Of a DNA stretch of 20,595 nt, positions 1 to 7,560 are shown in pieces. Source of the DNA: an uncultured Lachnospiraceae bacterium. Lineage in GTDB: Bacteria > Bacillota > Clostridia > Lachnospirales > Lachnospiraceae. The first letter of the stretch is position 1; every line of letters starts with the position of its first letter. Location of the stretch: the NCBI GenBank assembly GCA_910586585.1, contig CAJUKA010000078.1:1-20595 (forward strand). The letters run 5' to 3'. The notes under the pieces were generated by a model that made no database searches, was not told where the DNA came from, and saw only the letters and a list, made by a program, of their open reading frames with translations. The position numbers and the translations under genes are program-made.

Positions 1-143
1 ACGATAATCCAGCCGGAACCCGTCTCCCCAATATCACAGGCCCGTTTCTTGCACCATCTCTCCGGGCATTTCATTTTCCGGATAATACCACCTCCTCTCC
101 CCCAAAATACATCTGTTGCTATCTCCCCGCACTGATATGTAAC

Positions 144-180
144 AAGGGAACCAGCCTGTCTCTGCCAGTTCCCTTTTATC
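144..180 (+). terminator. Hairpin, possible terminator
   Basis: AAGGGAAC (144-151) and GTTCCCTT (168-175) form an 8-bp stem around a 16-base loop, followed on the plus strand by TTTATC. The tail is T-rich only on the plus side, yet the nearby genes are on the minus strand, so its role is unclear. Confidence 0.4.
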
Positions 181-207
181 GTTTGTTCTTTATGTATTCT
201 TCTTATG

Positions 208-235
208 CCCTCGCATCAAATCCGCCCTGCACTTC
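208..235. repeat. Spacer repeat, copy 0
   Basis: The stretch starting CCCTCGCATCAAATCCGCCC recurs almost unchanged at 1422-1448, and in a more diverged form at 2690-2705 and 5046-5062. All copies lie in spacers of the left gene cluster. Confidence 0.7.
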
Positions 236-322
236 CATCCCGGAATTTATCTCCTGCCTTGCCGCAACCATTATCACTTAGTCAAAAAACAGAAAAGGCA
301 CAATGCGTTCAATATATTTTAC

Positions 323-1321
323 CTATTTTAAATATGATAAAATATATTTTGCTATCTCCTCTGACACTTGATAATGCGTTATAATATCTCCCCGATCACT
401 ATATTCACCCGGAATTATTTCCTCAATATAGTAATTACCATCGCTTTTATAAAGTATCTGGGTATTCATTTCTTTTAACTCTTTTTCATTACTATGCCTT
501 GATAACATAAATCTGACAATTTGGCATTCAACTTCTTCTGGATTTGGTGCATCATCTGCATATTCCCACTGATCCAAAGCCAGCCCGTTTAGATATTGCG
601 CTATTTCAGAAATATCGTCTATTTCATTCAGCAAAGTGTTTTTGTCTGCTCCGTAAAACTGTATCTTCTGCTCTTCAGAAGTCCTGCGCAGTTCCTTTTC
701 TGTAAATGATGTTTTTCCTATATAATATCGGGCATTCTCTATATCATCTGTTTTTTCAATATCACTTTCAATATCACTATTTGGCACATAAAAATCAAGT
801 CCCCACCCATCCAGTATTTCCTTCGCTGTTATATTCTTATTTAGCTCTAAGTCCTCCGGCGCATTAAGAAACTGTCCCGCCTCTTCTGATATTCTGGCTA
901 TTGTTTCTATTTCTTGATCATAATCTCGTATAATATATTCACCTTTATCGGAAATATATAATTCTAAGGTACTCATATGAACTAACTGTATTCCATCCTG
1001 TAAAAATATAGGTTCATCAATTACCTCATATGATATATAGCTATATACCAGGTCTATATCTTCAGGCAGCTGTTCCATATAATTCCAAGATTCAATATCC
1101 AGTTGTTTTACGAATCTTTCTATTTCTTTATTATTATCAATGATACCAAGCGTCTCACCAGAAGCTGTAATAATTTCAGTAAATTGTTTTTTTTCTTCAT
1201 TGTTACTGAAATACGCTCCATCTGCATCTGAAACATTGCTTTTAGCTGTCTTATCCCCACAACCAACGAGACTAAACATACCTACTGCCAATATAAAGAC
1301 TAACATGATACATTTTTTCAT
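323..1321 (-). CDS. Lipoprotein with two similar halves
   Basis: A 332-residue secreted lipoprotein of unknown function. The start at 1321 is chosen because GGAGAGGAAG lies just upstream; an in-frame ATG 24 bases earlier would put that site inside the gene. The N-terminus is MKKC, a hydrophobic run, then a lipobox ending LVGC, so Cys21 would be lipidated and the protein anchored outside the membrane. The mature part looks internally duplicated: an IERFVKQLDIESWNYM segment with a later LELYISDKGEYII strand resembles IAQYLNGLALDQWEYA with TQILYKSDGNYYIEE in the second half. Rich in Asp and Glu. The gene is clearly more AT-rich than its neighbours, suggesting separate acquisition. No family recognised. 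Confidence 0.85.
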   Translation of the reverse strand: MKKCIMLVFILAVGMFSLVGCGDKTAKSNVSDADGAYFSNNEEKKQFTEIITASGETLGIIDNNKEIERFVKQLDIESWNYMEQLPEDIDLVYSYISYEVIDEPIFLQDGIQLVHMSTLELYISDKGEYIIRDYDQEIETIARISEEAGQFLNAPEDLELNKNITAKEILDGWGLDFYVPNSDIESDIEKTDDIENARYYIGKTSFTEKELRRTSEEQKIQFYGADKNTLLNEIDDISEIAQYLNGLALDQWEYADDAPNPEEVECQIVRFMLSRHSNEKELKEMNTQILYKSDGNYYIEEIIPGEYSDRGDIITHYQVSEEIAKYILSYLK

Positions 1322-1467
1322 ACTTCCTCTCCACCCTTTCATCATTTTAATGTCAGAGCCGCTCCTGCTCCCCGATTCACCTATCTGCCGGAACCCCGGT
1401 TCTCATTGGTATTTTCCTATACCCTTGCATCAAATCCGCCCTACACTCTTCAAAGCGGAATCTTCTG
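1322..1467. repeat. Spacer with repeat modules
   Basis: This gap holds GTCAGAGCCGC (1352-1362), CTGCCGGAAC (1385-1394) and the CCCTTGCATCAAATCCG module (1422-1438). All recur in other spacers of the cluster. No gene is seen. Confidence 0.65.
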
Positions 1468-1809
1468 CTATTCGACAACACTAATGCTATGCACATTAGT
1501 AATTTGTGCAGGATATGATTCTGCAATCGAACCGTCATATTCTATTTCCAGAACATCTCCGACTTCCGGCTCCGGCGAAGGATTCATATTTGTCATGGGA
1601 ACTGTTATCTGGTCTGCGCTGTTCAATTCTGTGCTTCCGGCAACAGGCTCAACCAGATAATGTCCATCATGTATCTCTAATATAGTCGCTTGAAATGTGG
1701 CTTTTTCGTTTCCACCAACCTCCGATTCCCCGCCACCGCTGGACGTTCCGCAAGCGGTGACTGTCAATATAAGACTTAGGACTAAAATTACCAGCACTTG
1801 TTTTCTCAT
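1468..1809 (-). CDS. Small lipoprotein, DUF3221-like
   Basis: A 113-residue secreted lipoprotein. It starts MRKQ, has a hydrophobic stretch, and a lipobox LTVTAC with the lipidated Cys at residue 20, followed by a Gly/Ser/Glu-rich linker. The remaining ~75 residues (ATILEIHDGHYLVEP, DQITVPM, VGDVLEIEYDG, ITNVHSI) look like a small beta-barrel and resemble by eye the DUF3221 domain found in many Firmicute lipoproteins; the domain's function is unknown. The start is supported by GGGAGG nine bases upstream. It sits upstream of the 332-residue lipoprotein in the same direction, separated by a repeat-bearing spacer. The DUF3221 link is from pattern memory and needs a profile search. Confidence 0.8.
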   Translation of the reverse strand: MRKQVLVILVLSLILTVTACGTSSGGGESEVGGNEKATFQATILEIHDGHYLVEPVAGSTELNSADQITVPMTNMNPSPEPEVGDVLEIEYDGSIAESYPAQITNVHSISVVE

Positions 1810-1844
1810 AACACATGACCTCCCAAAAAATTAAATTACAATTC

Positions 1845-1912
1845 CCCAATCTGCCGGAACACCGGGAATGCCCGCCCTGCCTTGTCAGGCTGTGGTTTAT
1901 TGGGGATATGCG
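1845..1912. repeat. Spacer repeat module
   Basis: CTGCCGGAAC (1851-1860) is followed by a 39-bp module (about 1872-1910, ending GGGGATATG) that closely matches 2764-2802 in the next spacer. The shared module includes CCCTGCCTT, GCTG and GGATATG blocks. Confidence 0.65.
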
Positions 1913-1957
1913 CTCACGGAATTTTTGAAATCTTATTGGTTATTCAAATGCCCCTAT

Positions 1958-2626
1958 TTATGCTTTCCTATCAAAAGACGGCTTCTCCTCCAGATAATCC
2001 GGTAACTCCTCCAGCTCTGCCCCTTGGCCATTCTTTAGCGAGCGGTACTCATCAAAATAAATCCCATAAAACTCCCTTTCCTTTTCCCGTTCCGCCGGAG
2101 TCCTCTCGCAAGCCCACCCGTATCCCGAACCGAGATATGTCAGCACCTTTGTACCCTGGTAATAAATATCTGCGCCATGTCCCCCGCCTGTCAAGATTGG
2201 ACAGGTCAGCGTTCCGCCCCCGGCCAGCGTAAACTTCTTTTCCGCAAGATCATCCATCCTCCCGTCCGCCGCCTCCAGAAAATAAAGCAGCGTCAGTTCC
2301 CCGCTCCCCTTGCATTTCGGATTGCCGCCCTGCTCTTTCAGCGCATTTTCAGCCTGCCGGTACAGTGCCTTCCTGTCGGGCGACACGTCAGACATATACT
2401 CTGCACATAGTTCCGTCCGCCGCCTATGGAGATATTCCAATTCTGCCTTGCTTGTAGTATTCGCAGCCTTCCGTGCCAGTTCCTTGATCTCGTCAGTAAA
2501 CTCCGCCTTTGATTTACTGCTTTTCCCGGAACTTGGAATGATAGACCAGTCAGGCCCTCTGCCGCTCAATGACATACGCTGTTTTGTATTAATAGAATTT
2601 ACTGTACTTAAAGCCGAAATTCCCAT
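1958..2626 (-). CDS. Unrecognised 222-residue protein
   Basis: No family recognised. The N-terminus MGISALSTVNSINTKQRM has no Sec signal or lipobox and resembles the first residues of the next two upstream genes (MGITNVNEQG, MNVNGIGTAG). Residues ~35-110 are charged and helical (an ELARKAANTTSKAELEYLHR segment). A Gly-rich patch follows (LAGGGTLTCPILTGGGHGAD), then YLGSGYGWACERTPAEREK and an acidic tail. It is predicted soluble with no membrane segments. GAGG lies seven bases before the ATG. Same strand and same spacer type as its neighbours, so it probably belongs to one transcription unit with them. Confidence 0.75.
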   Translation of the reverse strand: MGISALSTVNSINTKQRMSLSGRGPDWSIIPSSGKSSKSKAEFTDEIKELARKAANTTSKAELEYLHRRRTELCAEYMSDVSPDRKALYRQAENALKEQGGNPKCKGSGELTLLYFLEAADGRMDDLAEKKFTLAGGGTLTCPILTGGGHGADIYYQGTKVLTYLGSGYGWACERTPAEREKEREFYGIYFDEYRSLKNGQGAELEELPDYLEEKPSFDRKA

Positions 2627-2656
2627 GAGTCCACCTCACAATCCCTTTTCCTATCT

Positions 2657-2805
2657 GTGGCTCCTCTGTTGGTCAGAGCCGCCCTTATTCCCTTGTAATA
2701 AATCCAAGCAGATTCCCTCTCCCTGCTCCCCGATTCCACGATTCCACGGAACGCCGTGAAAACCTGCCCTGCCTTATCAAGCTGCGGCTTATTCGGGATA
2801 TGCAG
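2657..2805. repeat. Spacer with hairpin and repeat modules
   Basis: A 26-base hairpin (2657-2682, GTGGCTC...GAGCCGC) matches the one at 5013-5038. It is followed by CCCTTGTAATAAATCC (2690-2705), CTGCTCCCCGATTC (also at 1365-1378), and the ~39-bp module ending GGGATATG shared with 1872-1910. This is the most complete copy of the spacer family. Confidence 0.7.
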
Positions 2806-2814
2806 CCGTGGGTC

Positions 2815-4359
2815 TTATAAAACCTTCTTGAACTGATATTTATACATATCGGAATACATATTGCCGGAGGACTTTGGTGTAAACCGGCCATCCAGTGCGC
2901 CCATATCCACCGCAAAACCGCTGTCCGCCACGGAGAACGCCCCATCCTTGAACTGGAACTGTGAAGTGAAATCGGGAATTCCCAAGTCTCCGCTTATCCT
3001 GATCTTCCCTATGATATCCACCAGCGCATCCTTCATCCGTTCTATCTTGGCATTGTCCTTTGTCTTATTGATCAGATCAGCCGCCTTGTCCGGCAGCCCT
3101 CCAATCTTCCCGTCTGGCGTCAGATAAAGATTTTCTAAGGAAATGTCCTCCCCCGTAACCCCTTTCAGGTAGCGCCGGACTTCCTGTATGTCCGTGGCAT
3201 ACCGGTATGTATTGGAGGACAGGTCTCCCACGCTGTCCGCAATCCCTATGTAATACTGGTACATCCGGTCACCGTACTTTTCATCTATCAGCTTCTGCAC
3301 CTGTTCCCGGACGCCCTCGTCCTCTATCCCGTCCACGGCCACATCCCCATTGCTCCCGATCCGTACCTGCATCCCTTCTATGTCATCACGGGAAATGCCC
3401 ATGCTTTCCAGATCCTTTACGAAATCATCTGAAAAGCTGTTTTTCAGCTCCGCTTTATTCTGCGCCTTTTCCATGTCTTTCAGGTTGGCAAAAATCTTCA
3501 CATACTCCAGTTCCGCATCGTTTAAGTCCTTCCCATCTGCCATGTCCTGCAGCAGTTCATCCACGGTGCGCCCGCCCTTATACTTCTTTTCTTCCGGCAG
3601 GCTGTCAAACTGTTTCTGGTGGAGCCGCTCCAGCTCTTTTATATAATTCTGCTCCGTCTCCTTTAAGACGGCATTATATTGATCAAGATATTCCCGCCAG
3701 TTTTCATCTTTCTGACTGTATGCCCCGTGGAGGTTCCCATATGCTTCCCTGACGGCATCAGTCTTTTCATGCTCCTTGTTTTCAGTAACATGGAAGCTGA
3801 TCTTATAATAATCATCTGGGGAAATCTCCTCCCCGTTTCCGTTTTCTACCTTGAAGCAGTATTGATTGGTATTGATATCCCAATTAGGGACGGTCAGCTT
3901 CTTCCGCCCTTCTCCGTCCCACTCTGCCTTCCCCACCTGATTGCCGTATTCGTCATACAGGGTAAGATCGTAATCACAGCCCTCCGGCATATCTATATAA
4001 ACCTCAACGCCAAAATAATTCCGCTGAAAGTTCATAAATGGGATGGAGAAGTTATAAAAATCCACATCCTTTTTATCACTAAGGCTTCCTTTCAGGCTGC
4101 TGGTCTCATCCTTGATCAGAAAATTCAAATCCAGAAATGTGCTGCCTTTGTCCTTATCGGAAACCTCATAAGTGGTATGCTGCCTGCGGTAAGTGTTATT
4201 GCTGCTGAGGGTGCAGGTATCCTCCCGCAGCTCCATGTTCCTGCGCATCTTCCCGTCAAAAAAAGCCTCCGTCTCTTTTCCCGTCATGAAGTATACCGGC
4301 TTATTTCTGAAAGCCGCTCCATATGCGGAACCTTGTTCATTTACATTAGTTATTCCCAT
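2815..4359 (-). CDS. Large unrecognised protein with PPC-like domain
   Basis: A 514-residue protein starting MGITNVNEQGSAYG. I prefer this start to an ATG 27 bases earlier because the leader then reads ATAATGGAGGATGA plus a short gap, exactly as before the next gene upstream. No signal peptide. Residues ~90-195 (DVDFYNFSIP, YFGVEVYIDMPEG, YDLTLYDEYGNQV, DYYKISFHV) look like a beta-sandwich of the bacterial pre-peptidase C-terminal (PPC) type. The middle (~200-320) is helical and highly charged. The C-terminal third repeats IPD, DGKIGGLPD and GNMYSDMYKYQF elements with no known motif. No catalytic triad or metal site is seen. It could be a secreted or surface structural protein; function unknown. 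Confidence 0.75.
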   Translation of the reverse strand: MGITNVNEQGSAYGAAFRNKPVYFMTGKETEAFFDGKMRRNMELREDTCTLSSNNTYRRQHTTYEVSDKDKGSTFLDLNFLIKDETSSLKGSLSDKKDVDFYNFSIPFMNFQRNYFGVEVYIDMPEGCDYDLTLYDEYGNQVGKAEWDGEGRKKLTVPNWDINTNQYCFKVENGNGEEISPDDYYKISFHVTENKEHEKTDAVREAYGNLHGAYSQKDENWREYLDQYNAVLKETEQNYIKELERLHQKQFDSLPEEKKYKGGRTVDELLQDMADGKDLNDAELEYVKIFANLKDMEKAQNKAELKNSFSDDFVKDLESMGISRDDIEGMQVRIGSNGDVAVDGIEDEGVREQVQKLIDEKYGDRMYQYYIGIADSVGDLSSNTYRYATDIQEVRRYLKGVTGEDISLENLYLTPDGKIGGLPDKAADLINKTKDNAKIERMKDALVDIIGKIRISGDLGIPDFTSQFQFKDGAFSVADSGFAVDMGALDGRFTPKSSGNMYSDMYKYQFKKVL

Positions 4360-4386
4360 TGTCAGATCATCCTCCATTATTGTCAA

Positions 4387-4484
4387 TTAGTTATCAAACA
4401 GCCACACACCTGTCATCCAGAGTCGCATCAGCACCCAATCTGCCTAAACGCCGAAGATGCCTGCCTTCTGTGCCATAATATATC
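4387..4484. repeat. Degenerate spacer repeat
   Basis: This 98-bp gap holds a weak copy of the spacer family: CAGAGTCGCATCAGCACCC, then AATCTGCCTAAACGCCG and GCCTGCCTT, which line up with CAGAGCCGCTCCTGCTCCCC, CTGCCGGAACCCCGG and CTGCCCTGCCTT elsewhere. Confidence 0.4.
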
Positions 4485-4982
4485 CTACAATTTCTCCAGC
4501 TTCTCCAAAAACGCCCTGTAAAATTCCCCTTCTTTGATACGGGCCTGCTGAACCTCTATGCTCCTTGGCGTATATACCCTTGGATGCTCCAAATCGTACA
4601 GCGCCTTTTTCGTTGCCTGGATCGCAGATTCCACCGTGCTTCCAAGGATGTCAAAATTCTCCGTTTCACCCTTAAGCTGTTTATTAAGCCGCTGCACCAT
4701 CATCTGCGATATGTGGCTCATCATTCCGTTGCCCCGGATTCCCATGCCATTCGCATTTACTTCTTTCGCCGCATCCATCCACGCATCCTTCACTTCCTGC
4801 GGGGCACCCCGGCCGACCATCTCAAAGGCTTTCTCGTCCTGGTCGGCTGCTCTGCCCTGCGCCGCCTTTTCTTCCACCGTTTCCATGAATCCCACAGCCC
4901 CGGATTCCGCGCTTCTTCCTGTCTTTCTTGCAGTGTATCCTGTCAGCGGATATCCCGCTGTCCCTATTCCATTAACATTCAT
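4485..4982 (-). CDS. Conserved-looking 165-residue hypothetical
   Basis: No named family recognised. It opens MNVNGIGTAGYPLTGYTARK, a polar Gly/Tyr-rich start like those of the two genes downstream, then a charged linker (~25-55). The helical core contains AWMDAAKEVNANGMG, MSHISQMMVQRLNKQL, and a C-terminal FYRAFLEKLEKL helix. There is no signal peptide, membrane segment or enzyme motif. The ribosome site GGAGG sits in the leader ATAATGGAGGATGA shared with the next gene. Proteins of this look are common in Lachnospiraceae from memory, typically as uncharacterised products. It may be an adaptor or exported protein; this is inference. Confidence 0.78.
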   Translation of the reverse strand: MNVNGIGTAGYPLTGYTARKTGRSAESGAVGFMETVEEKAAQGRAADQDEKAFEMVGRGAPQEVKDAWMDAAKEVNANGMGIRGNGMMSHISQMMVQRLNKQLKGETENFDILGSTVESAIQATKKALYDLEHPRVYTPRSIEVQQARIKEGEFYRAFLEKLEKL

Positions 4983-5012
4983 TTCCTTTCATCCTCCATT
5001 ATCTTTAATATT

Positions 5013-5066
5013 GCGGCTCCTCTGTCAGTCAGAGCCGCACCCGCTCCCTCGCAATAAGTCCGAGCG
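5013..5066. repeat. Twin hairpin spacer element
   Basis: GCGGCTC (5013-5019) pairs with GAGCCGC (5032-5038), with inner CTCTG/CAGAG-type complementarity. Immediately after, CCGCTC (5041-5046) pairs with GAGCGG (5061-5066) across CCTCGCAATAAGTCC. The first hairpin recurs at 2657-2682, and the second loop carries the CCCTCGCA(A/T) repeat seen at 208 and 1422. Confidence 0.65.
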
Positions 5067-5068
5067 GT

Positions 5069-5504
5069 TCATTGCCTTATAAATCCACTCACCCTAACTT
5101 CTCCGGCCTTCACCTCCTTCCAAATAATCCTCGGCAGGGGCGCATATTTTTGCGCCTCTGCGGAATGGGGTGTAAAGATTATATCTTCATGTCCACGGAT
5201 GACACTGTTCTCCCGGATTTCCTCAGATTCGCTTCCACAGATTCCCTTGTGATGCCGTCCAAAGCCCCGGATGGAACTGGCTTTCCAATTCCGCCTTGAT
5301 CCTCCTCGCCGCCTCCAGCCCATCCATACCCTCCATGTTGATGTCGAGGAACACGATGCCGCATTCCCGTACATACCCCATATCCGCATAAAGCTCCGCG
5401 CCAGAGCCATATTCCCTTATTTCAAAATCATGGCCGCAGGCTTCCAGCAGCGCCCGTAGCGCGCCCCTGTCCTCCCTGCTGTCATCACAGACCGCTATCT
5501 TCAT
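5069..5504 (-). pseudogene. Truncated LytTR-type response regulator
   Basis: The first ~70 residues are a good receiver domain: MKIAVCDDSREDR with the acidic pair, VFLDINMEGMDG with the phosphate-accepting Asp, then LEAARRIKAELES. After that the frame runs to a stop at 5223 with nonsense sequence, so the beta5 Lys and the whole DNA-binding half are missing. Another frame continues to 5069 and ends with VIRGHEDIIFTPHSAEAQ and VSGFIRQ, which I cannot assign; it may be the end of a different gene joined by deletion. A full regulator of this type has about 235-245 residues. The start at 5504 is preferred because GAGG is eight bases upstream; an ATG two codons earlier is too close. The promoter region appears intact. 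Confidence 0.7.
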
Positions 5505-5519
5505 ACGCATTTCCTCACT

Positions 5520-5617
5520 TTTCCGTCATAAATTATATCGGATTATAAGGCATCCTATCAAACGCCATTGCACGAAACTCCCATAAATTGCACAAAACGA
5601 CTATAACTCAATCTCAG
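5520..5617 (-). promoter_or_regulatory. Promoter with paired 20-bp-spaced repeats
   Basis: On the minus strand, TTGATA and TATAAT separated by 18 bases lie in front of the response-regulator remnant. Just upstream of the -35, GTTTTGTGCAAT (5587-5598) and GTTTCGTGCAAT (5567-5578) are direct repeats 20 bp apart. This is the usual layout of LytTR binding sites. Adjacent sequence resembles the control region at 12587-12613. Confidence 0.55.
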
Positions 5618-5738
5618 AATATCACCGAAACGGCTAAAGTTTTTTGCTTTTTGTCCGATATAGCATCCCCGCTTTCCAACTAATTTCCCTTATCAGGCCG
5701 CCCGGCCTGCCTGCGGAAACGACAGACCGCCAGAATTG
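5618..5738. other. Spacer without recognised features
   Basis: Between the regulator remnant's control region and the nudC terminator I see no gene, repeat or clear structure apart from short GC-rich patches around 5697-5715. Confidence 0.4.
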
Positions 5739-5766
5739 GAAAAAGGGCCTGTGAGCCCTTTTCCTC
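5739..5766 (-). terminator. Terminator of the pyrD-nudC operon
   Basis: AAAAGGGC (5741-5748) and GCCCTTTT (5755-5762) form a perfect 8-bp stem with a 6-base loop. On the minus strand it is followed by a T run, 45 bp after the nudC stop. The plus strand is also weakly T-rich, so it may work both ways. Confidence 0.8.
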
Positions 5767-5806
5767 TTAATCCTTAGTACAAAGCTATTTTTATCCGGCC
5801 TTTCCT

Positions 5807-6634
5807 TTAAAGCCTCAGTGATTCAATCATCTCATGGGCAATACTGATATCCGTCAATTCATCCGGGAGTCTGGAACGCAGGTGCCACTCTGCCTCCGCC
5901 ATTTCTTTCCTGTCAAGGCGGATTTCATCAGGGCCGTCCAGCCTTGCGGTATAGCCTGCAATCACGGAATCGGAAAATCCCCACGGCTGGCTGCCAAAAT
6001 ACTGCAGGTCCCTGATGCGGATGCCTGTCTCTTCAAAAACCTCCCTTTCCGCCGCTTCCTCCAGTGTCTCCCCTGTCTCCACAAAGCCGGATATCAGTAC
6101 CCACTGCGGGAGGGAACGGCCTGCATATTTAGTCATAAGCAGCTTATCGCCATTGATGACCGCCACCATTACCACCGGGGCGATGCAGGGATATACTGTG
6201 TTCCCGCAGTCCGGGCAGACAAGCGCCCTCTGCCCCATTTTCTTTTCCACCGCACTTCCGCATCTGCCACAATACCTGTTATTCCCGTACCAGTGGTTTA
6301 AATGCAGGGCTGTAACTCCCGCAAAGAAAGCCCATCCCGGCAGGATGCCTTTTAACCCGCAGACCGGCAAATACCGCAGCCCCCGGCATCCGGGCGCTGC
6401 CCCGTCCAGCAGGAATACAGGCTCCTTATCCACCCGGAACAGAAATACAGCCTGACGGGGCATTCCCCCCGCCGGATACTGTAAATCCCAGAAGGATGGC
6501 AGGCTCCTGCACCCATCCTCCCCTTCCCGCAAAAGCACATCCTCTCCCTGGAAGGAGAAAAAGCGGTCATCCGGGGCCGGGACTGTATCGCGGTATGCCG
6601 TATCCAGCCTGTAAGGAGAGATATCCTGTATCAT
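5807..6634 (-). CDS. nudC: NAD(H)/RNA-cap pyrophosphatase NudC
   Basis: A cytoplasmic Nudix hydrolase of 275 residues, the usual length. Known NudC enzymes split NADH or NAD+ to the mononucleotide and AMP, and remove NAD caps from RNA. A four-Cys zinc ribbon uses Cys122, Cys125, Cys140 and Cys143 (CGRC...CPDC). The Nudix box spans ~183-205 and ends REVFEETGI. The NudC signature SQPWGFSDS (215-223) follows; classic members have SQPWPFPxS, so the second Pro is replaced by Gly here. The ribosome site AAGGAGGGG is strong and overlaps the stop of the radical SAM gene, 11 bp upstream, so the two are translated from one message. Last gene of the operon. Confidence 0.93.
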   Translation of the reverse strand: MIQDISPYRLDTAYRDTVPAPDDRFFSFQGEDVLLREGEDGCRSLPSFWDLQYPAGGMPRQAVFLFRVDKEPVFLLDGAAPGCRGLRYLPVCGLKGILPGWAFFAGVTALHLNHWYGNNRYCGRCGSAVEKKMGQRALVCPDCGNTVYPCIAPVVMVAVINGDKLLMTKYAGRSLPQWVLISGFVETGETLEEAAEREVFEETGIRIRDLQYFGSQPWGFSDSVIAGYTARLDGPDEIRLDRKEMAEAEWHLRSRLPDELTDISIAHEMIESLRL

Positions 6635-6645
6635 GGCTCCCCTCC

Positions 6646-7530
6646 TTACAGGTGCCGCAGGTTCTCACGGTATCTGCGCAGCTCCTTTTCATCCACAGCG
6701 CCGATGACCTCATCCAGCCACTTTACCATCCGTTCCCTGTCCTTCGGCAGATGCCCTTCCACGTTGATGCAGTTCGATGCGCCCATCGTTGCAAAATAGG
6801 TGTCTATGTCAAGGCTGCCGACCAGCGTCCTCAATTCATACAGCTTTTCTATCTCCGTTTCCTCCGTCCAGTTCTCCGCCTGGATTTCCTGGTACAGTTC
6901 CGAGGTCGGGTAGACCGTCAGCATGGAGGAAACAATGACCTTCGGGTGGAGCTGGTTGAACACCTCCGCCGTGTTCTTCACCCCTTCCTCCATATGCCCG
7001 GAGCCGTATATCCCGGCAAGGTAGAAGAAGTTATAATCCATCCCTGCTTCCTCCAGCCTTTTGCATTCTTCTATGATCTCCTTCGTGCCGAACCCTTTAT
7101 GCATGAAGGACAGGGATTCTTCGTCACCCGCCTCCACGCCAATGGTAAGGCTGTTGTAGCCAAGCCCCCGCAGCTCCCGTAGCTGCTCCGTGGTCTTCGG
7201 CGTGATATCGGTGATGCGGGCAAAGCAGCCGATGGACTGCACTTTTGGATAATATTTCCGTACCAGTTCCGCCAGCGTTTTCAGCTTGTCAAAACTTAAT
7301 ACAAAAGGGTTCGCCCCGGTGAAGAATACCCTCTTTGCGTTCCGGTAGTAGCGGCTGATCTCCTTCAAGTCCGCTTCCACCTCGGATAAAGGCGACATCC
7401 GGAACTTAAACGGCACGTCCTCATAGAGCGTGCAGAACTTGCATTTGTGGTGTGTACAGCCCGCCGTCACCTGTACCAGTGCGCTCCCAGCCTCATAAGG
7501 CGGCCTCCATATCGTTCCCGTGTAATGCAT
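6646..7530 (-). CDS. Radical SAM protein, CX4CX2C type
   Basis: A 294-residue radical SAM enzyme of unknown substrate. The cluster-binding motif is GCTHHKCKFC (Cys25, Cys30, Cys33), with four residues between the first two Cys instead of the standard three. Later SAM-barrel signatures are visible: FFTGANPFVLS, CFARITDI, LTIGVEAGDEESL, FFYLAGIYGSG and SSMLTVYPTSELY. The layout fits the Elp3/MiaB/NifB-like superfamily (COG1032-like) without an extra N-terminal B12 domain or C-terminal auxiliary clusters. AAGGAGAG upstream supports the start. It lies 30 bp after pyrD and 11 bp before nudC in one operon, but the neighbours do not reveal the substrate. Confidence 0.88.
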   Translation of the reverse strand: MHYTGTIWRPPYEAGSALVQVTAGCTHHKCKFCTLYEDVPFKFRMSPLSEVEADLKEISRYYRNAKRVFFTGANPFVLSFDKLKTLAELVRKYYPKVQSIGCFARITDITPKTTEQLRELRGLGYNSLTIGVEAGDEESLSFMHKGFGTKEIIEECKRLEEAGMDYNFFYLAGIYGSGHMEEGVKNTAEVFNQLHPKVIVSSMLTVYPTSELYQEIQAENWTEETEIEKLYELRTLVGSLDIDTYFATMGASNCINVEGHLPKDRERMVKWLDEVIGAVDEKELRRYRENLRHL

Positions 7531-7560
7531 AAAACATCTCTCCTTCCTGTCTGTAAAAAT

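Larger units (their letters stand above)
1..322. other. Left-edge non-coding stretch
   Basis: No convincing gene is seen. A 24-codon open frame on the minus strand (ATG at 72-74, running off the left edge, beginning MKCPERWCKKRACD) could be the start of a truncated gene, but its GGAGG lies about 16 bases upstream, too far for a good ribosome site. The rest holds a hairpin (144-175) and a copy of the spacer repeat CCCTCGCATCAAATCCG at 208-224 that recurs in later spacers. Confidence 0.4.

Noticed and set aside
1882..5082. Long plus-strand open frames across the left cluster
   Set aside because: They are mirror frames of the minus-strand genes, rich in Ser, Pro, His and Arg, with no ribosome sites.
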